In this document: positions 32,930 through 44,070 of the stretch, one piece after another
Position numbering within the stretch: the stretch's first letter is position 1
How the letters are laid out: each line of letters starts with the position of its first letter
NCBI GenBank assembly: GCA_029721435.1
Contig: CM056580.1
Span: 27,646,367 to 27,710,366, forward strand
Direction: 5' to 3'
DNA: 64,000 bases
Source of the DNA: Gymnothorax reevesii
Taxonomy: Eukaryota > Chordata > Actinopteri > Anguilliformes > Muraenidae
The notes under the pieces: model-generated
Told to the model about the DNA's origin: nothing
What the model saw: the letters and a program-made list of their open reading frames with translations, nothing else
Database searches by the model: none
Translations under genes and position numbers: made by a program

Positions 32930-35260
32930 TTTACCATTGTGCAGCATCCCGTCTTCTTTTTACCACAGTCTGGAAACATCTGGGAAGTGAGGAGACAAGT
33001 TGCTTGAGTTTTGGGGGAGGAATGTTGTCCCACCCTTGTCTGATGTAGAATCCTAGCTGCTCAACAGTCCTGGGTCTTCTAAGCCAGATTTTTTGTTTTA
33101 TGATATGCCAAATGAATTCTATTGGTGAAAGGTCTGGGCTGCAGGCAGACCATCTCAGGACCCAGAATCTTTTTCAGCAAAGCCATGCTGTTATGATGGA
33201 TGCAATATGTGGGTTAGCATGGTCTTGCTGAAATATGCAAGGCCTTCCCTTAAAGAGACATTGTTGTAAAACCTCTATATACTTTTCAGCATAGATCATG
33301 CCTATCCAGATGTGTAAGCTGCCTATGCCATAGACACTAATGAAACCCCATACCATCAGAGGTGCAAGTTTTTTGAACTGTGTGCTGATAACAAGCTGGA
33401 CGGTCCCTCTCCGCTTTAGTCCTCATGAAGCGCCGTCCATGGTTTCCAAAAAGAATTTCAAATTTTGATCCATCAGACCACAGAACAGTTTTCCATTTTT
33501 CCTCAGTCCATTTTTAATGAACTTTGGCCCAGAGAAGATGGCAGCATTTCTAGACTGTGTTCACATATGGCTGCTTCTTTGCATGACACAACTTTAACTT
33601 GCCTTTGTGGATTGCATGGCAAACTGTGTTCACAGACAATGATTCCTGAGCCCTTGCAGTGAATTCCAGTGCAGAAATATTCCTGTTTCTAATGCAGTGC
33701 AGCCTGAGGGCCTGAAGATCATGAGCATCTAATACATATCTTCGGGCCTTCTCCCTTGCGCACAGAGATTGTCCAGATTCTTTGAATCTTTTGATGATAT
33801 TATGTACTGTAGATGGTGGGATATTCAAAAATTTCACAATTTTACGTTAAGGAACATTTTTCTGAAATTGTTCAACAATGTTGGGGTCACACAGAGGAAA
33901 GCCTTTCATATGTGAGGAGACAAAATGGAGTCCAGGACTTCCCATGACCACTTGCTGCCTGCAAGCCCCTCCCGCCAGCAGGCCAGGCACATAAAAGCAG
34001 TGGTCAACCATTTTATCTCTCTCTTCTCTTGGATCCTCTCTTGGAGCTCTGGACTCTCTCTCTCCCTTGGAGACGCTCCTGGACCCCTGTGGACTGCTCA
34101 GGCTGGGGAACCCCTCCCCCACCTCTTAGGCCCAGCATAGACTGGCCATGCTGAAGAATCTGCCAGGCTACCAGGAGTACAGCAAGAGTTGAAGAAACAG
34201 CTTGCTTTTGAGGAGCGGCCAGCTTCCCTCCTCTCTCGGCACAGCAAAGACACAGACAGCACCAGAACCGCTCTTCCAGCCGGATCAACATCACCCGTGA
34301 TTGGATCCTCCAGCAACCTCCAAACCTCTTTCCCAAACTAAGGACTGGTAACAACTGGGCACAAATCTTCCTTTAAGACTAAAAGTGACTGTTTGTATTT
34401 GTTAAATGATAGTTGTTGTGATTGTTTTTAGGATTGTGTTTTAGTTGGACAGGGTGGTATTAATGTATAGCAGACAAGCTCTTGCATGCAAATAACCTCC
34501 TGTCGACTAACACGGCGCCTTTCCTGCGCAAAACACACACATTAACGTAATACACACAAACACAAACAACATTGAGCATTTAAAGTCATTTGACTGACTT
34601 TAAAACTCTAAACTTTCCATTGCTACAAAGATTTGGTCTTTGTTACAGTAGGGTTGCCTTCCCCCACTCCACATGGTCAGCAAGGCCCCCCCCCACTCAC
34701 ACCTCAGATCATCCCTTTTGTTCTCTCTCACCCACACCCGCACCCACGCGCGCACACACACACACAGACACACACACACCTCCTTCATTGTGTATATAGT
34801 GTTTAGTGTAGTTTAGATTGTGTGTTTTATTTGTTTCATTTAAATAAATATTCCTTTGAGACTTATGCTGTGGTTGTTAATGTTGTACAAGAGTGAACGA
34901 AACTGCCAACCTCTACTATTCAGAACTCTGAATTCTTCAATCTAACTATTGATTGGGTAAGTTGGTTACAATTATTAATTTAATTATTAATCAATTTCCA
35001 AATTAATAGCTTAGCAGATATTGAGACTGAGGTTTTATTAATTGGCTATCGTTTTCCCTTCACTGAGGAAGAGTGGTGCCCCGAGGTATTTATATTAATA
35101 TTTAATATTAATATTACAATATCATATTTTTTTGGATAGTCAAATTAATAATATTGATATCATTAGGCAAATTGCAATTTTCCCTCATTGGTGTTCTGTG
35201 CGAGGCCATTACCCCAACAATTTTTAGGCTCAATTTGCAGATTGGTGAGCCTCTGCTCAT
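32930..35260 (-). pseudogene. Tc1-type transposase, interrupted by an LTR
   Basis: The ATG at 35260 gives MSRGSPICKLSLKIV; the frame is then cut by the LTR and resumes at 33873 with EQFQKNVP followed by TAA. RKIVKFLNIPPSTVHNIIK (helix-turn-helix) follows to about 33550. A small segment is missing near 33640. The catalytic half is in another frame (33356-33174): [13 protein letters not shown] and FQQDHANPH (second Asp), then a stop. The region of the first Asp near 33480-33440 ('[12 protein letters not shown]' type) is readable only with shifts. The gene was already decayed or was killed by the LTR. Confidence 0.88.
33879..35216 (+). mobile_element. solo LTR inside Tc1
   Basis: Starts tgttggggtcacac (33879) and ends ccattacccca (35216). 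It is flanked by acaa on both sides (33875-33878 and 35217-35220), or aacaa if the last A is assigned to the flank; removing it restores the transposase frame of the host Tc1 (K-I-V-E-Q-F). A TATA-like ataaaag (33991-33997) and polyadenylation signal aataaa (34843-34848) fix plus orientation. A CA/GA microsatellite lies at about 34752-34780. Length is about 1.34 kb. No internal genes remain. The family could be an endogenous retrovirus or an LTR retrotransposon. Confidence 0.85.
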
Positions 35261-35610
35261 CTTTACTTCTGAGAGACTTTGCCTCTCTACAATGCTTTTT
35301 ATATACCCAGTCATGTTACTGACCTGTTGCCAATTAACCTAATTAGTTGCAAAATTTTTCTATGAGTACCTTTGACATTTCCAGGCTTTTGTTTCCCCGT
35401 CCCAACTTTTTTGAGATGTGTTGCTGCCATCAAATTCAAAATGAGCCAATATTTTTCATGAAATGGCGAAATGTCTCACTTTCAACATCAGATATGTTGT
35501 CTTTGTTCTTTCGTGAACAAAATGTGACTTTTGAGATTTGCAAATCATTGTATTCTGTTTTTATTCACGTTTTACACAACGTCCCAACTTCATTGGAATT
35601 GAGGTTGGTA

Positions 35611-36609
35611 TGTTATGTTATACACATTTGCCTGTAATTAAGCAGAACATATATGAGATCGTTGGAAGCCTTGGGATCGCCACTTAAAAATAGGCTTGAA
35701 ATTTCTCAGATTTTAATACAGCAGCTGCATTTCACGGACCCATACATGAGACCGTAGGTCTAAGGGTTTAAAACCATTAACCAGCTATTGGCAGTTGTCA
35801 TCTCAATGATAATTCATTCGGCAAATGTATTTTGCAGTGCCATAGAACACAAACCAACATGCTAAGTGTTCAATCCTAGCTAGCAATGCTTGGCAGATTC
35901 ATCTTCACTGCAACTGTTATGTGATCCTTGGTTGTAGCGCACTGGTAAAAATTACAGCACATACCTATTTGGCTAGCATTCCCTGATTAGTGGAACTGTT
36001 ATAGCCTGTAGAGCAACCCCTTTTCCATACTTGTGATTCTCAGTACAATGTTTAATGGACAGCCCGTTTAACAACGTCTCTTCTTTGATTCAGACAAATG
36101 ATGAGTTTTGGTCGATCGCCAGCTTTAGATTTGAGCTTGCAAACCTCTGGTAACTGCATTTTAGTTTTGCAATTTCAAATTTGAGTGAGTTGCCCAGAAA
36201 GCAAGTGATCCAGGTAGCTAATAAGATTCAGAGCAAAATTAAAAACCAGTTGAAACAGTGGCTGACCCTTATTCAATATTGACCAACTATTGGCTATCCA
36301 GGCTTATACAACAAAATGTTATTCATGATATTACAACAATAATACAAATAACTGCAGATTACAATAAAAAGACGAGGTTGGAAGTCAAGATGTCTTATTG
36401 ACGCACACGACAGCGTACCCCTGATGGCTGAACAGCGATCAATGAAGCTTCTACCTACCTATATACAATATATTGCATTGGTTGTATTTTCTGTCCATAA
36501 TGTTGCGCAGAAATGCACACAATTGACTCAACATTGTTTCATTGAGCTTAAAAGACGGAGAACCTTAAGTGCCGATGGCACATTGCCTTAATTGTGCGCA
36601 CCATATAAT
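35611..36609. other. non-coding, nothing recognised
   Basis: Unique AT-rich sequence. No repeat ends or protein motifs. Confidence 0.4.
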
Positions 36610-36751
36610 ATAAGTCTTTCCCGTGTCAGCCTGGGTTCGATTCTGGCTTGGGCCTTTTACTGCATCTCATCCTCACTCTTATCCCACCTCTCCTGTCTCT
36701 GTCCAGTGAATGCAATCCAATAAAGGGAAAATCTTTAAAAAAAAAAAAAAA
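36610..36751 (+). repeat. tRNA-derived SINE fragment with A-tail
   Basis: A B-box-like segment gggttcgattctggc (36633-36647) is followed by about 90 bases and an A-run of 14-15 (36737-36751). The A-box half is missing or too decayed, so this is a 5'-truncated SINE. Confidence 0.5.
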
Positions 36752-38049
36752 TTAAGAAAATGAAGTGCCAACTGTCAAATCAAAGTCTTTCGAGGCTTTA
36801 CATGCCGCTGTGTAAACAACATAACGGCTTCCTTGCATTCAAAACTTCCGAGTTGATCACAAATTGTCGCTTGCTTGGTTCCAATAAACCAAATAGTTAT
36901 TTGAAAACTTAAGGAAGACATCACACTGACAAGTTGCTGATAATGAAAGCATTCCAGGGATCTTATTTCTGAGTTTGTTCAGCGCTAGAACCCTGAAGCA
37001 TTATGGCATGATCGGGGAAGTGATCGGGGAGTGGAACCCGCACCCCTCTCCTGAGCATGCCATCTGCCCCTCTTCGCAGGTAAAGCTTGGCTTGACTGGC
37101 AGCTGATGCCACTCCCCCCTCCTCCCTGTTCCTTAGCCTCAATAAAAAAGTAAACATAGGACCACTCAGACAAATGCAGAGAGCTGGCTCTCTTGACAGC
37201 TCTGATGCCTGAAAAAAGTCAGAAATGCAGTAAATGGAGAGAGAGAGATAGGCAGTGGCTATTTCAGCAATACTCTAATGTTTTTTCAAACCTGTTTTTT
37301 TTTATAAGAAAAGAATTTGTCCCCTTAATTCTGTGGTTGCTCTTGAATAATGCATGAAGAGGCTTTCTTTCTAGCTGTGTTGCTCTTTAGCTGAACATCT
37401 AGCTTTTGTGTCGGCCATTTCCTCCATATGCGGAGGTAACCTGATTAGCTTGTTGTTGTGCTGGTCTCCTGACAAATCTGTTTATGGGTGGAAAAGAAAT
37501 GAGAAAAAAAGGTCGTCCAAAGACCTGCCTGTCTGCAGTCTTTAGTCAAAAGCCATTAAATATGCAGCTTTTTGGAAAGATGAATCTCTCCAATCATACT
37601 TTTCATCATGGAAGATGCTTTCTGGGAAGAAATTGCTTTATTGAAATCATGTAATTAATGGTAATACCCATTCTTTCACTGATGGTATGTTGCACTGCTC
37701 AGCATGTTTTGAACATTGCATTTGGATAGAAGTATGACTTATTGTAATGGATGCAGCATAAACTGATATTTTAAAAATACTTATCTTTACGGTCTACATT
37801 CTCATATCCTAATGCAACCCAAGTCAATTATGATTATTAATAACTTTTCATATGATTGTAATATGGTAATGTTTTGAGTCAAGCAGCATGGTGCACATTA
37901 AGTTTTGTGTCAGACACTACAGAATATATCAGTCAAATAAACAGAAATGGGCTGATTTTGCTTTGGTCATAGTTTCACTGTGAATTCTTGATTGCATGTT
38001 CTTTCGTTCATATTTGACAGTCTTGGGGTCGAGGATTTGTCTGCCTCAA
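36752..38049. other. unique non-coding DNA
   Basis: 36960-37260 is GC-richer than its surroundings and may be a conserved non-coding element, but it shows no gene-like signature. 37260-37980 is AT-rich and featureless. Confidence 0.4.
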
Positions 38050-39562
38050 ATCTGTCTTTGTCTGTCTTTTTGTCTGTCTTTCTTCTCCTTGTTGTTTCTA
38101 TGGGCAGGCTTCCTGATGATTCAGCAAGCCGAAATGGGAATTGAAGAGTCGGGGGCATCGGGGGCACTTCGACATTTCTCCCCGATAAGCATTATCTGCT
38201 TTGAGATTCTGAACACAGCTGATGGTCACATATTGTTGGGATAAACACTCCAGTACTGGGACCTTCCAGGTTACGACAGGGGTCCAAGCCTTTTGGAGAA
38301 GTTGTCTCCAAACTCTTCTTTCCTCAAGCAACCTTTAACCATTATTTTAGATCACAACAGTTTTCTCAATGCCAATCCTGGTTCGCAAAGTCAAATCACA
38401 TTTGGAAGAGTTGGTCATGAGCAGAGCAAATCCTGTTGCTGATGGTTTTAGTGAGATCATTAGTGTTTTTAACAATAGAGCACCAGCACCTTGTCTCTCC
38501 GTAGTTGAGCTCGGCCAGCACTCACATATTCTTCCATGCAGACATCAGTCTACTCTTGCATGGCAGCAATAGAAGAGGCTGGGGAATCAGCTTATTCGAT
38601 TATCAAACTACGCCTTTCTGATGTCTTTGATCGAACTTTAAGGCATCGCAGGCTGAAAAGACCTCTGTCTGCTCGGTACTTCGCAAGCACTCCAAGAATA
38701 TACTGAGATGAACTGGCACAAATCATATGAGGTAGAGAAGAATGCCGGCGGCAGCACAAAACCATGCTTGCTGGAGGTAGTGTGGAACGTTAGCGGGATG
38801 GAGTACCCATGGATTATGGAGTCCCTCATATCATCATCCAAACTTCACACCAGCTGGGCAGTGTGTGGAGGGCAGGCAAACTTCTTGCGCACTCCCCAAA
38901 GGACAACAGAGGGAGTGGAATCAAACACCTTGCGCTAATGAAAGAAGATCATTGCCACAGGTTGCGGCTGCTCCTTAGCTTTTTCGAACAGTTGACAAAC
39001 ACAGATGTTTATCTTGGCAGTTCCATGTCCTGGTCGAAAGCTGTACTTAAACTTTGCTATAATGGATATTTGCGGCGGTCAGGAAGGCAAGTGAGGTGAT
39101 TTAGAACTCAGGAAAAAATCTTCCCAGTGATGGATAACAGGAAAATGGCACTGTAGTTTCCCCTGGCCAAATGATCACCTTTCCTGAAAATGGTCATATG
39201 GTTGCATTACACTGGTCTTTGAGGATGTGCTTCAATCCCCAGATGGAGTTGAGGAGAGCACCCTTCATGCTGAATTAATTCATCCAGGATTTTATCAGGT
39301 CCAGCACTCAGGTTTGACTACATCTGTTTGGATGAAAGTCATATATTATTGTGAGAATGCAGGAAACTCATCCAAAGCCTAACTCTGACTGGACTTTGGG
39401 TAATCTTATGGAGGGAGCCCTCTGAAGCTTGAGACTGCTGAGTAAAAAAGTCCTAAAATTGTTCTTTCCATCAAGCTAGTATAGCCTCTTCATCGTCCAG
39501 GAGTTCTTGACCATCCACAGAGTGTAGGAGATGTGAAAAGAAGTAGAGTGGCACATAAACGG

Positions 39563-39997
39563 TGTCATGGTTTGTGAGGTGTGTGTGTGGTTTGGACTTT
39601 TCTTTGCGGCTCTCGTCCCGGGACAATATCCAATTCTTTGGCTATCGGATTCTTTACCCAGCTGGCTGATTGAGCTGGGGCGGCGCCTTCCCGGACTCTG
39701 TATATGCAGGATGTCCGGCACACCTCCTTAGCTAGAATGTCTGTTTTTAGCTTCGCACTGTAGCCAAAGATATCTGTAGTTAGGTTTTGTATGACTTTCT
39801 ATATCTTCTCATTTTTGGAGTGCCTTCTCCCTTTTTTCTATCTCGCTTTGCTCCCGTGTTTCAGGCTATTATACGTCCTTTGGAAGCGCAAGTACTTTCG
39901 TTTGGTCTGTATAATTCTCTGTGTTTATACTTTGTCCGTGATGCTCACTTTCTCTCTGGTTGTTGCGCTTGGCCTCCTAATTTTACTGGCTGTTACA
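39563..39997 (+). mobile_element. solo LTR inside LINE-A
   Basis: 435 bases starting tgtcatggtttgtgagg and ending ggctgttaca. The flanking 5-mers are aacgg (39558-39562) and aaccg (39998-40002), one mismatch. Joining the flanks with one copy of the 5-mer restores LINE-A reading on the minus strand (A-A-C-T-V-Y-V-P-L), which independently supports these boundaries. The ends and 5-bp duplication fit a Ty3/gypsy-type or retroviral LTR. Orientation is assumed from the TG...CA reading only. Confidence 0.7.
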
Positions 39998-40605
39998 AAC
40001 CGTGCAGGCAGCTTGGAAGAAGTTTCTCATCTTGTAGTTGTAACCGTATTCTTGGATCTTTTTGGCTTTCATTGTTCACCGGTCATTCTGAAACTAATGG
40101 ATTGCCTAATAAGCAGTGGCCTCCATCTTGCCGAAGTTTGCTTCCTTTGTTTTAGATGTTGGATGGCTCTCTCCATGCCAGGTGAACTGTTCATTTTTCG
40201 TCAGTGAAGTCACAGATGACAGGGTTGTTCTTATCAAACCAGTCTTTATGGCACTGTTTCACGAAGTCTATGGTCTGACTGGTAGCACTGTTCACAACTG
40301 TCTTGATAGCACTCTAAGAGGTCTCGGGATTAGAGTTGTCGTGATTGGTGTCCTGAAGTTGTTGAGACAGGGAGGAGCGGAATTGAGCCCATATGGATAG
40401 ATCCTTAAGGGCAGAGACATTGAGGGCCGGATCTACTAAGATCCCAATTTGCATGTACTAATTTGCGCGTGCTATCTAGAAATTTGGGGCTGAACCGCGG
40501 TCTGCAGGTGATTTACTAAGAGTGATTGTGCAAATGGCAACAGGGGCAAACGTGTTGGACACACCCTATTTAAATGAGGGTTTTGCGTGTTTCATGGTTT
40601 GCAGC

Positions 40606-41180
40606 ATGGAGAGTTTGGAGAGAAGAAAGCGCAAAATGAAATTCGACCCTATGGAATTAGAGGTGTTGGTAGATGAAGCCAATAAACACGTGAATAAGCT
40701 ACAGCAAAGAAATCTGACTGTTGCACAAAGGAACGCCATATAGGTGGAAATCTGTAAAAAAGTAAATGCTGTGGGTAAATCGATGCGAACACTGAATGAA
40801 GTGAAAAGACGATATCAAGATATCCGAAGACGAACAAAAGAACAAAAAAAAAAAAAAATTGGCGTATAATAAAACATCTGCAAAGAAAACAGATGGGGGC
40901 ACAGTGGATGAGATGCCTCTGACCAGCATTGAGGAACAGGTGCAGTTAACGTTCTGCGGGGGGAACAAGCAGCACATGGGTGCAGTCAATCGCCCTATAA
41001 CTCTAGGAAATCCAGCTACTGCAAAAAATCCTTGTTTGGTCTCATTCAATAAGTGCCGAGTGCGTGGAAACCTAATGAACATGGGCATCCGGCGCAACAT
41101 GGCATTTAGGACTTCAGACAGCACATCTGAAAAACAGGATCGGGAGATCCCAGCTGTAATAGCTACCGTACGCTAGAATG
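40606..41180 (+). pseudogene. Harbinger Myb/SANT-like DNA-binding protein, broken
   Basis: The partner protein of Harbinger transposition, which binds DNA and helps the nuclease reach the element. The ATG at 40606 begins MESLERRKRKMKFDPMELEV, with VDEANKHVNKL and QRNLTVAQRNAI. A TAG at 40741-40743 replaces the expected Trp codon of the SANT helix; the frame goes on with VEICKKVNAVGK and EVKRRYQDIRRRTKEQ until an A-run (about 40843-40858) shifts it. The next frame has NKTSAKKTDGG and LTSIEEQVQLTF. One nonsense and at least one slippage-type frameshift. Confidence 0.8.
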
Positions 41181-41212
41181 ACCCAGATGCAAAAAAATGC
41201 AAACTTGCAAGG

Positions 41213-42765
41213 AGTTTTTATTTATTTATGTATTTATACGTTGCATCTGTTGCAGACATTATAAAATCGGTAAGATGTGTACAGACAGGATAAAATACAA
41301 CAAAATCCGTAATATCACAGAAGCTCGGTAAAATACATAGTATCACAGAAGCTCAGTAAAATATATCACTTTGTACAAACACGTAAAATGTACAATCACA
41401 ATAAAATACTGCAGGTAAATAAGTTAAAAACGTATGTATGGCCTACTTGAATATAGATCAAAGTTAAAAACCTTTAAGTAGTGCATTAAGAATGGATCTG
41501 TTAGTACTGCTGTGATTAGACAATAAAAATTTAACGCTGTCATTGAGACCTATATTTGAAGTCGTTTTAGACGTATGTATTTTTAATAAATTATCATAAT
41601 AATTATTTTTACAAAGAAAGCTCCACAGGTCAAAATCCGGGAAGGTGTAAACTCTCTCAATTAATGTTCTCTTAATCAGCGGTTTCTGAATTAAATAGGC
41701 GTAGAAATTGCGTGTGATCGAAGACAAGATCTCTTAAGATTTCCGGCTCTTTTTTGTAGTATATTTTCGACAAGGCCAATTTGCAAATTTGTGAATATTG
41801 GATAATTTCGACAGTTATAATTTAGGCCTAGCATATTTTTGACCAATTTTCCCTGACATATAGATAATGATCTTATATTATGCTTGTTTATATAGATAGC
41901 TTCACAACCATATAATAATACAGGTTGGACAACCGTATTAAACAGATGTGCTGCTGTATCCGGCTTGAGACCGTCTTTATGTAACCCAACTATTTGCAAA
42001 CCATAATAACTCCGCCTGGCAGTACTTATACGTATATTGACATGTGAATCACCCCCGAAACGACCTAACTGAGTGCCCAAATATGTTATATTGTCCGAAT
42101 TGGACAGTCGAACATTATGTACCACTCAGGTTCAGAAATGAATGGGTTAGTACCGTGTATCGAACAGGTTGTTTTGGCAGGATTAAAACGTAATTCCTGT
42201 TTACAAATCAACTCACAAGCAGTATTAATTAGGTTTTGCAACCCAGTCACTGAAGTAGACGCAATTAAAATATCATCTGCGTAACTAAAAACATTGTATG
42301 TGTGATTGTTGATAATAATCCCATTATTAGACGAGGCTAGCACATCAATAAGATTTTTATAGAATATATTGAACAGTAGAGGTGAGGTAAGACCACCTTG
42401 TCGCGTGCCTCTAGCTATCTTAAAACGAGGACCAAGATTATTATTCCATTTTACTCTAACAAACATATCTTTATACCAGTTATATAAAAGTTTCCAAGAG
42501 GGATCAGGAATAATGGTCATAGATTTGTAGAATAGCACGCTATGTGGGATATAATCAAATGCGCCTTCTGCATCCAAGCTGCAGAAAAATATATTAGACC
42601 CCTGTGAGTGCATAAAAGTAGCTACGTCGTGTGCAAGAGTAATTGCCATATTAGTGCTCCGGTTGGGAACAAAACCGAATTGATATTCACTATAAAAAAA
42701 ATCGTTATTGTCTATGATATACATTTCAATAATTTTTGACAATAGAGGAGAGATAGTTTTGAGAG
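41213..42765 (-). mobile_element. LINE-B, 5'-truncated non-LTR retrotransposon
   Basis: Inserted in the Harbinger nuclease gene. The 3' end is marked on the minus strand by an A-rich TAAA-type tail (41237-41213). Before it lies a 3' UTR with two near-copies of a 29-bp unit (tatcacagaagctc..gtaaaata, about 41310-41370). The 5' end is truncated at the start of the reverse transcriptase, adjoining a GA/CT run (42761-42773). Target duplications could not be fixed. Confidence 0.85.
41464..42742 (-). pseudogene. LINE-B reverse transcriptase, few lesions
   Basis: The frame 42742-42086 covers the RT core: YQFGFVPNRSTNMAI, motif A FFCSLDAEGAFDYIPHS, motif B GTRQGGLTSPLLFNI and motif C YNVFSYADDILIAS, all with catalytic Asp residues present. 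A single frameshift near 42110 leads into the frame ending 41691 (ITYLGTQLGRFGGDS, LLYGCEAIYINK), and another near 41715 into the C-terminal frame ending 41464. With only two shifts it is the best-preserved protein relic in the window. The endonuclease is missing, so it is dead on arrival. Clade not recognised with certainty; it is distinct from LINE-A and from the L2-like copy at 11.3 kb. Confidence 0.85.
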
Positions 42766-42772
42766 AGAGAGT

Positions 42773-42993
42773 TTTATCATTGCAGGTATTGCGTGACTCC
42801 TTCTCGTGGCTGGCTCCAAATCCTCTCTGAGTTCCTCCAACAGCTCCAAAATGGCAGTGCTGGATAGGCGATATGTTTTAATGATTTTTTCCTCGTTCAT
42901 TCCAAAAACGTTCACACGAGGGTGAAAAATGCGTTCTCTGCGTCTCCTTTCATGATTTCGATGTCTCCTTCTTGCGACAATAACTGTGGCCAT
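42773..42993 (-). pseudogene. HARBI1-like nuclease, N-terminus only
   Basis: The ATG at 42993 gives MATVIVARRRHRNHERRRRE, then FHPRVNVFGMNEEKIIKTY, LSSTAILELLEELREDL and RSHAIPAMIK, the recognisable N-terminal region of Harbinger transposases. It stops at about 42773 where LINE-B begins. The DDE catalytic domain (normally about 250 further residues) is absent from the window, so it was lost before or during the LINE insertion. Confidence 0.88.
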
Positions 42994-44070
42994 GTGTGCG
43001 AAATTACGCATACAAACCGTTTGCACCTCCTTTTGGCACGTGTTAAAATATAGACGCAGATTTTATTAGCAAAATTTCTTTCAGGTTTGATAAATCAATT
43101 TGCGCCTGCTAAATTAATATATTTACATTTTCTCCTCCCAACACATGCACAATTGCGTGTAAACGCCCCATATTGCATATTCATTGTGGCAGACGTACTA
43201 ACTGGATGCAGACGTGCTATTTTGCACCTTTGAAAGAGGCAACCCTTACTGTGCACTGTTAGTAAATCAGTTTGTACATTTTTTTGCGTGTGCAATGAGT
43301 TTGCACACGTTTTTATACACGCAAAGCTTTTGTAGATCCGGCCCTGAATGTCTTCTAGGGAGGATTCACATGCAATCAAGGTTTTGGCTTTGGATATATT
43401 CAGGGGGAAAAGAGGATTAGATGTTATTCTGTCCAGCAGTTATCAGGCCCTCTGAGGGCCTTAGTAATTGGAACAATGGCATGGTCTTTTGTGTTGACGG
43501 AGTTAGTCACATGCCAATGGTGAACAAAGATGCCTCCGGAATGTTTTTTTTTTAATCCCCTGGTGTGATGTCAGATGATAGTTTTTGTGACAACAAGGTT
43601 ACACTCTGCATGCAAACTAAGGAGCAGTAAGCTGCTCTCCTTGCAGTTGCTAACTCCTCGGCACCCAGTGATGCCATGGCAGAGTTATAGTCTTTCCCAA
43701 TGGGCACAGTGACATCTCCCACAAGAAGTTGGTAGTCACACACAGGTGAACAGTGAGGAGGACAATCCAAAGAGTGACATTAAAGAATTGTGCTACATCA
43801 TCATCAGAGTGCAGGGTTGGGGTGTAGGAGATTGAGATCTGCATGAGAAGGGTAGAGATAGCAACTGCCACTCTGAATATGAGGTTCAGCTGTAGGCTTT
43901 CTCCTCCAGAGGGGTGTATACCCTTACCCAGCTTCTAAGTATAATCAAGGTTAGTCACCTAAGGCAGCCTCATCTATACGTATTATAGTAGTGGCTAGTT
44001 CCATGCCAGCAGGCAGTTCAGCGTTCTGGTCAGTTACTGTCATCATGATTCAGGTGAGTACAAATGTTTC

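Larger units (their letters stand above)
32712..35608 (-). mobile_element. Tc1-like transposon split by a solo LTR (copy 5)
   Basis: Left end caagccccaattccagtgaa (32712) after TA (32710-32711); right end cattggaattgaggttgg (to 35608) before TA (35609-35610). Internal subterminal repeats 'catatcaaatgttgaaagtg' and 'atgttgctgccatcaaattc' are typical. Without the 1.34-kb LTR insertion the element would be about 1.55 kb, a normal Tc1 length. Confidence 0.93.
40424..43344. mobile_element. PIF/Harbinger transposon inside LINE-A
   Basis: The terminal inverted repeats gggccggatctac (40424) and gtagatccggccc (to 43344) are flanked by the 3-bp duplication tga (40421-40423 and 43345-43347), as expected for Harbinger. 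It carries the two typical genes in convergent arrangement: a Myb/SANT-like protein on plus (40606 onward) and a HARBI1-like nuclease on minus (from 42993). The nuclease is reduced to its N-terminus because LINE-B occupies 41213-42765. Confidence 0.92.
38050..44070 (-). pseudogene. APE-type LINE (LINE-A), broken and twice interrupted
   Basis: Minus-strand ORF2 relic. From high to low coordinate: endonuclease N-part (about 44065-43880, ELATTII, GYTP), ISYTPTLHSDDDVAQFF (43830-43780) and LLVGDVTVPIGKDYNSA (about 43720-43670), the counterpart of the GDFN motif region; then, beyond the Harbinger insertion, CHKDWFDKNNPVI (about 40260-40220); then KAKKIQEYGYNYKMRNFFQA (about 40065-40010); then, beyond the LTR insertion, DGQELLDDEEAIL (about 39515-39480). 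The RT follows: GNYSAIFLLSITGKIF, FRPGHGTAKINICVCQLFEK, KVFDSTPSVVLWGVRKKF and a VKQGCVLAPTLF-type region near 38750. The C-terminal zinc finger CPRCPRLFNSHFGLLNHQ (38160-38105) is followed by a GACA-rich tail near 38085-38050. It contains many stops and shifts. Clade not assigned. Confidence 0.85.

Noticed and set aside
39787..40207. Two overlapping 122- and 138-codon frames with hydrophobic stretches (membrane protein?)
   Set aside because: They lie across the solo LTR and antisense LINE-A; the hydrophobicity comes from T-rich LTR sequence.
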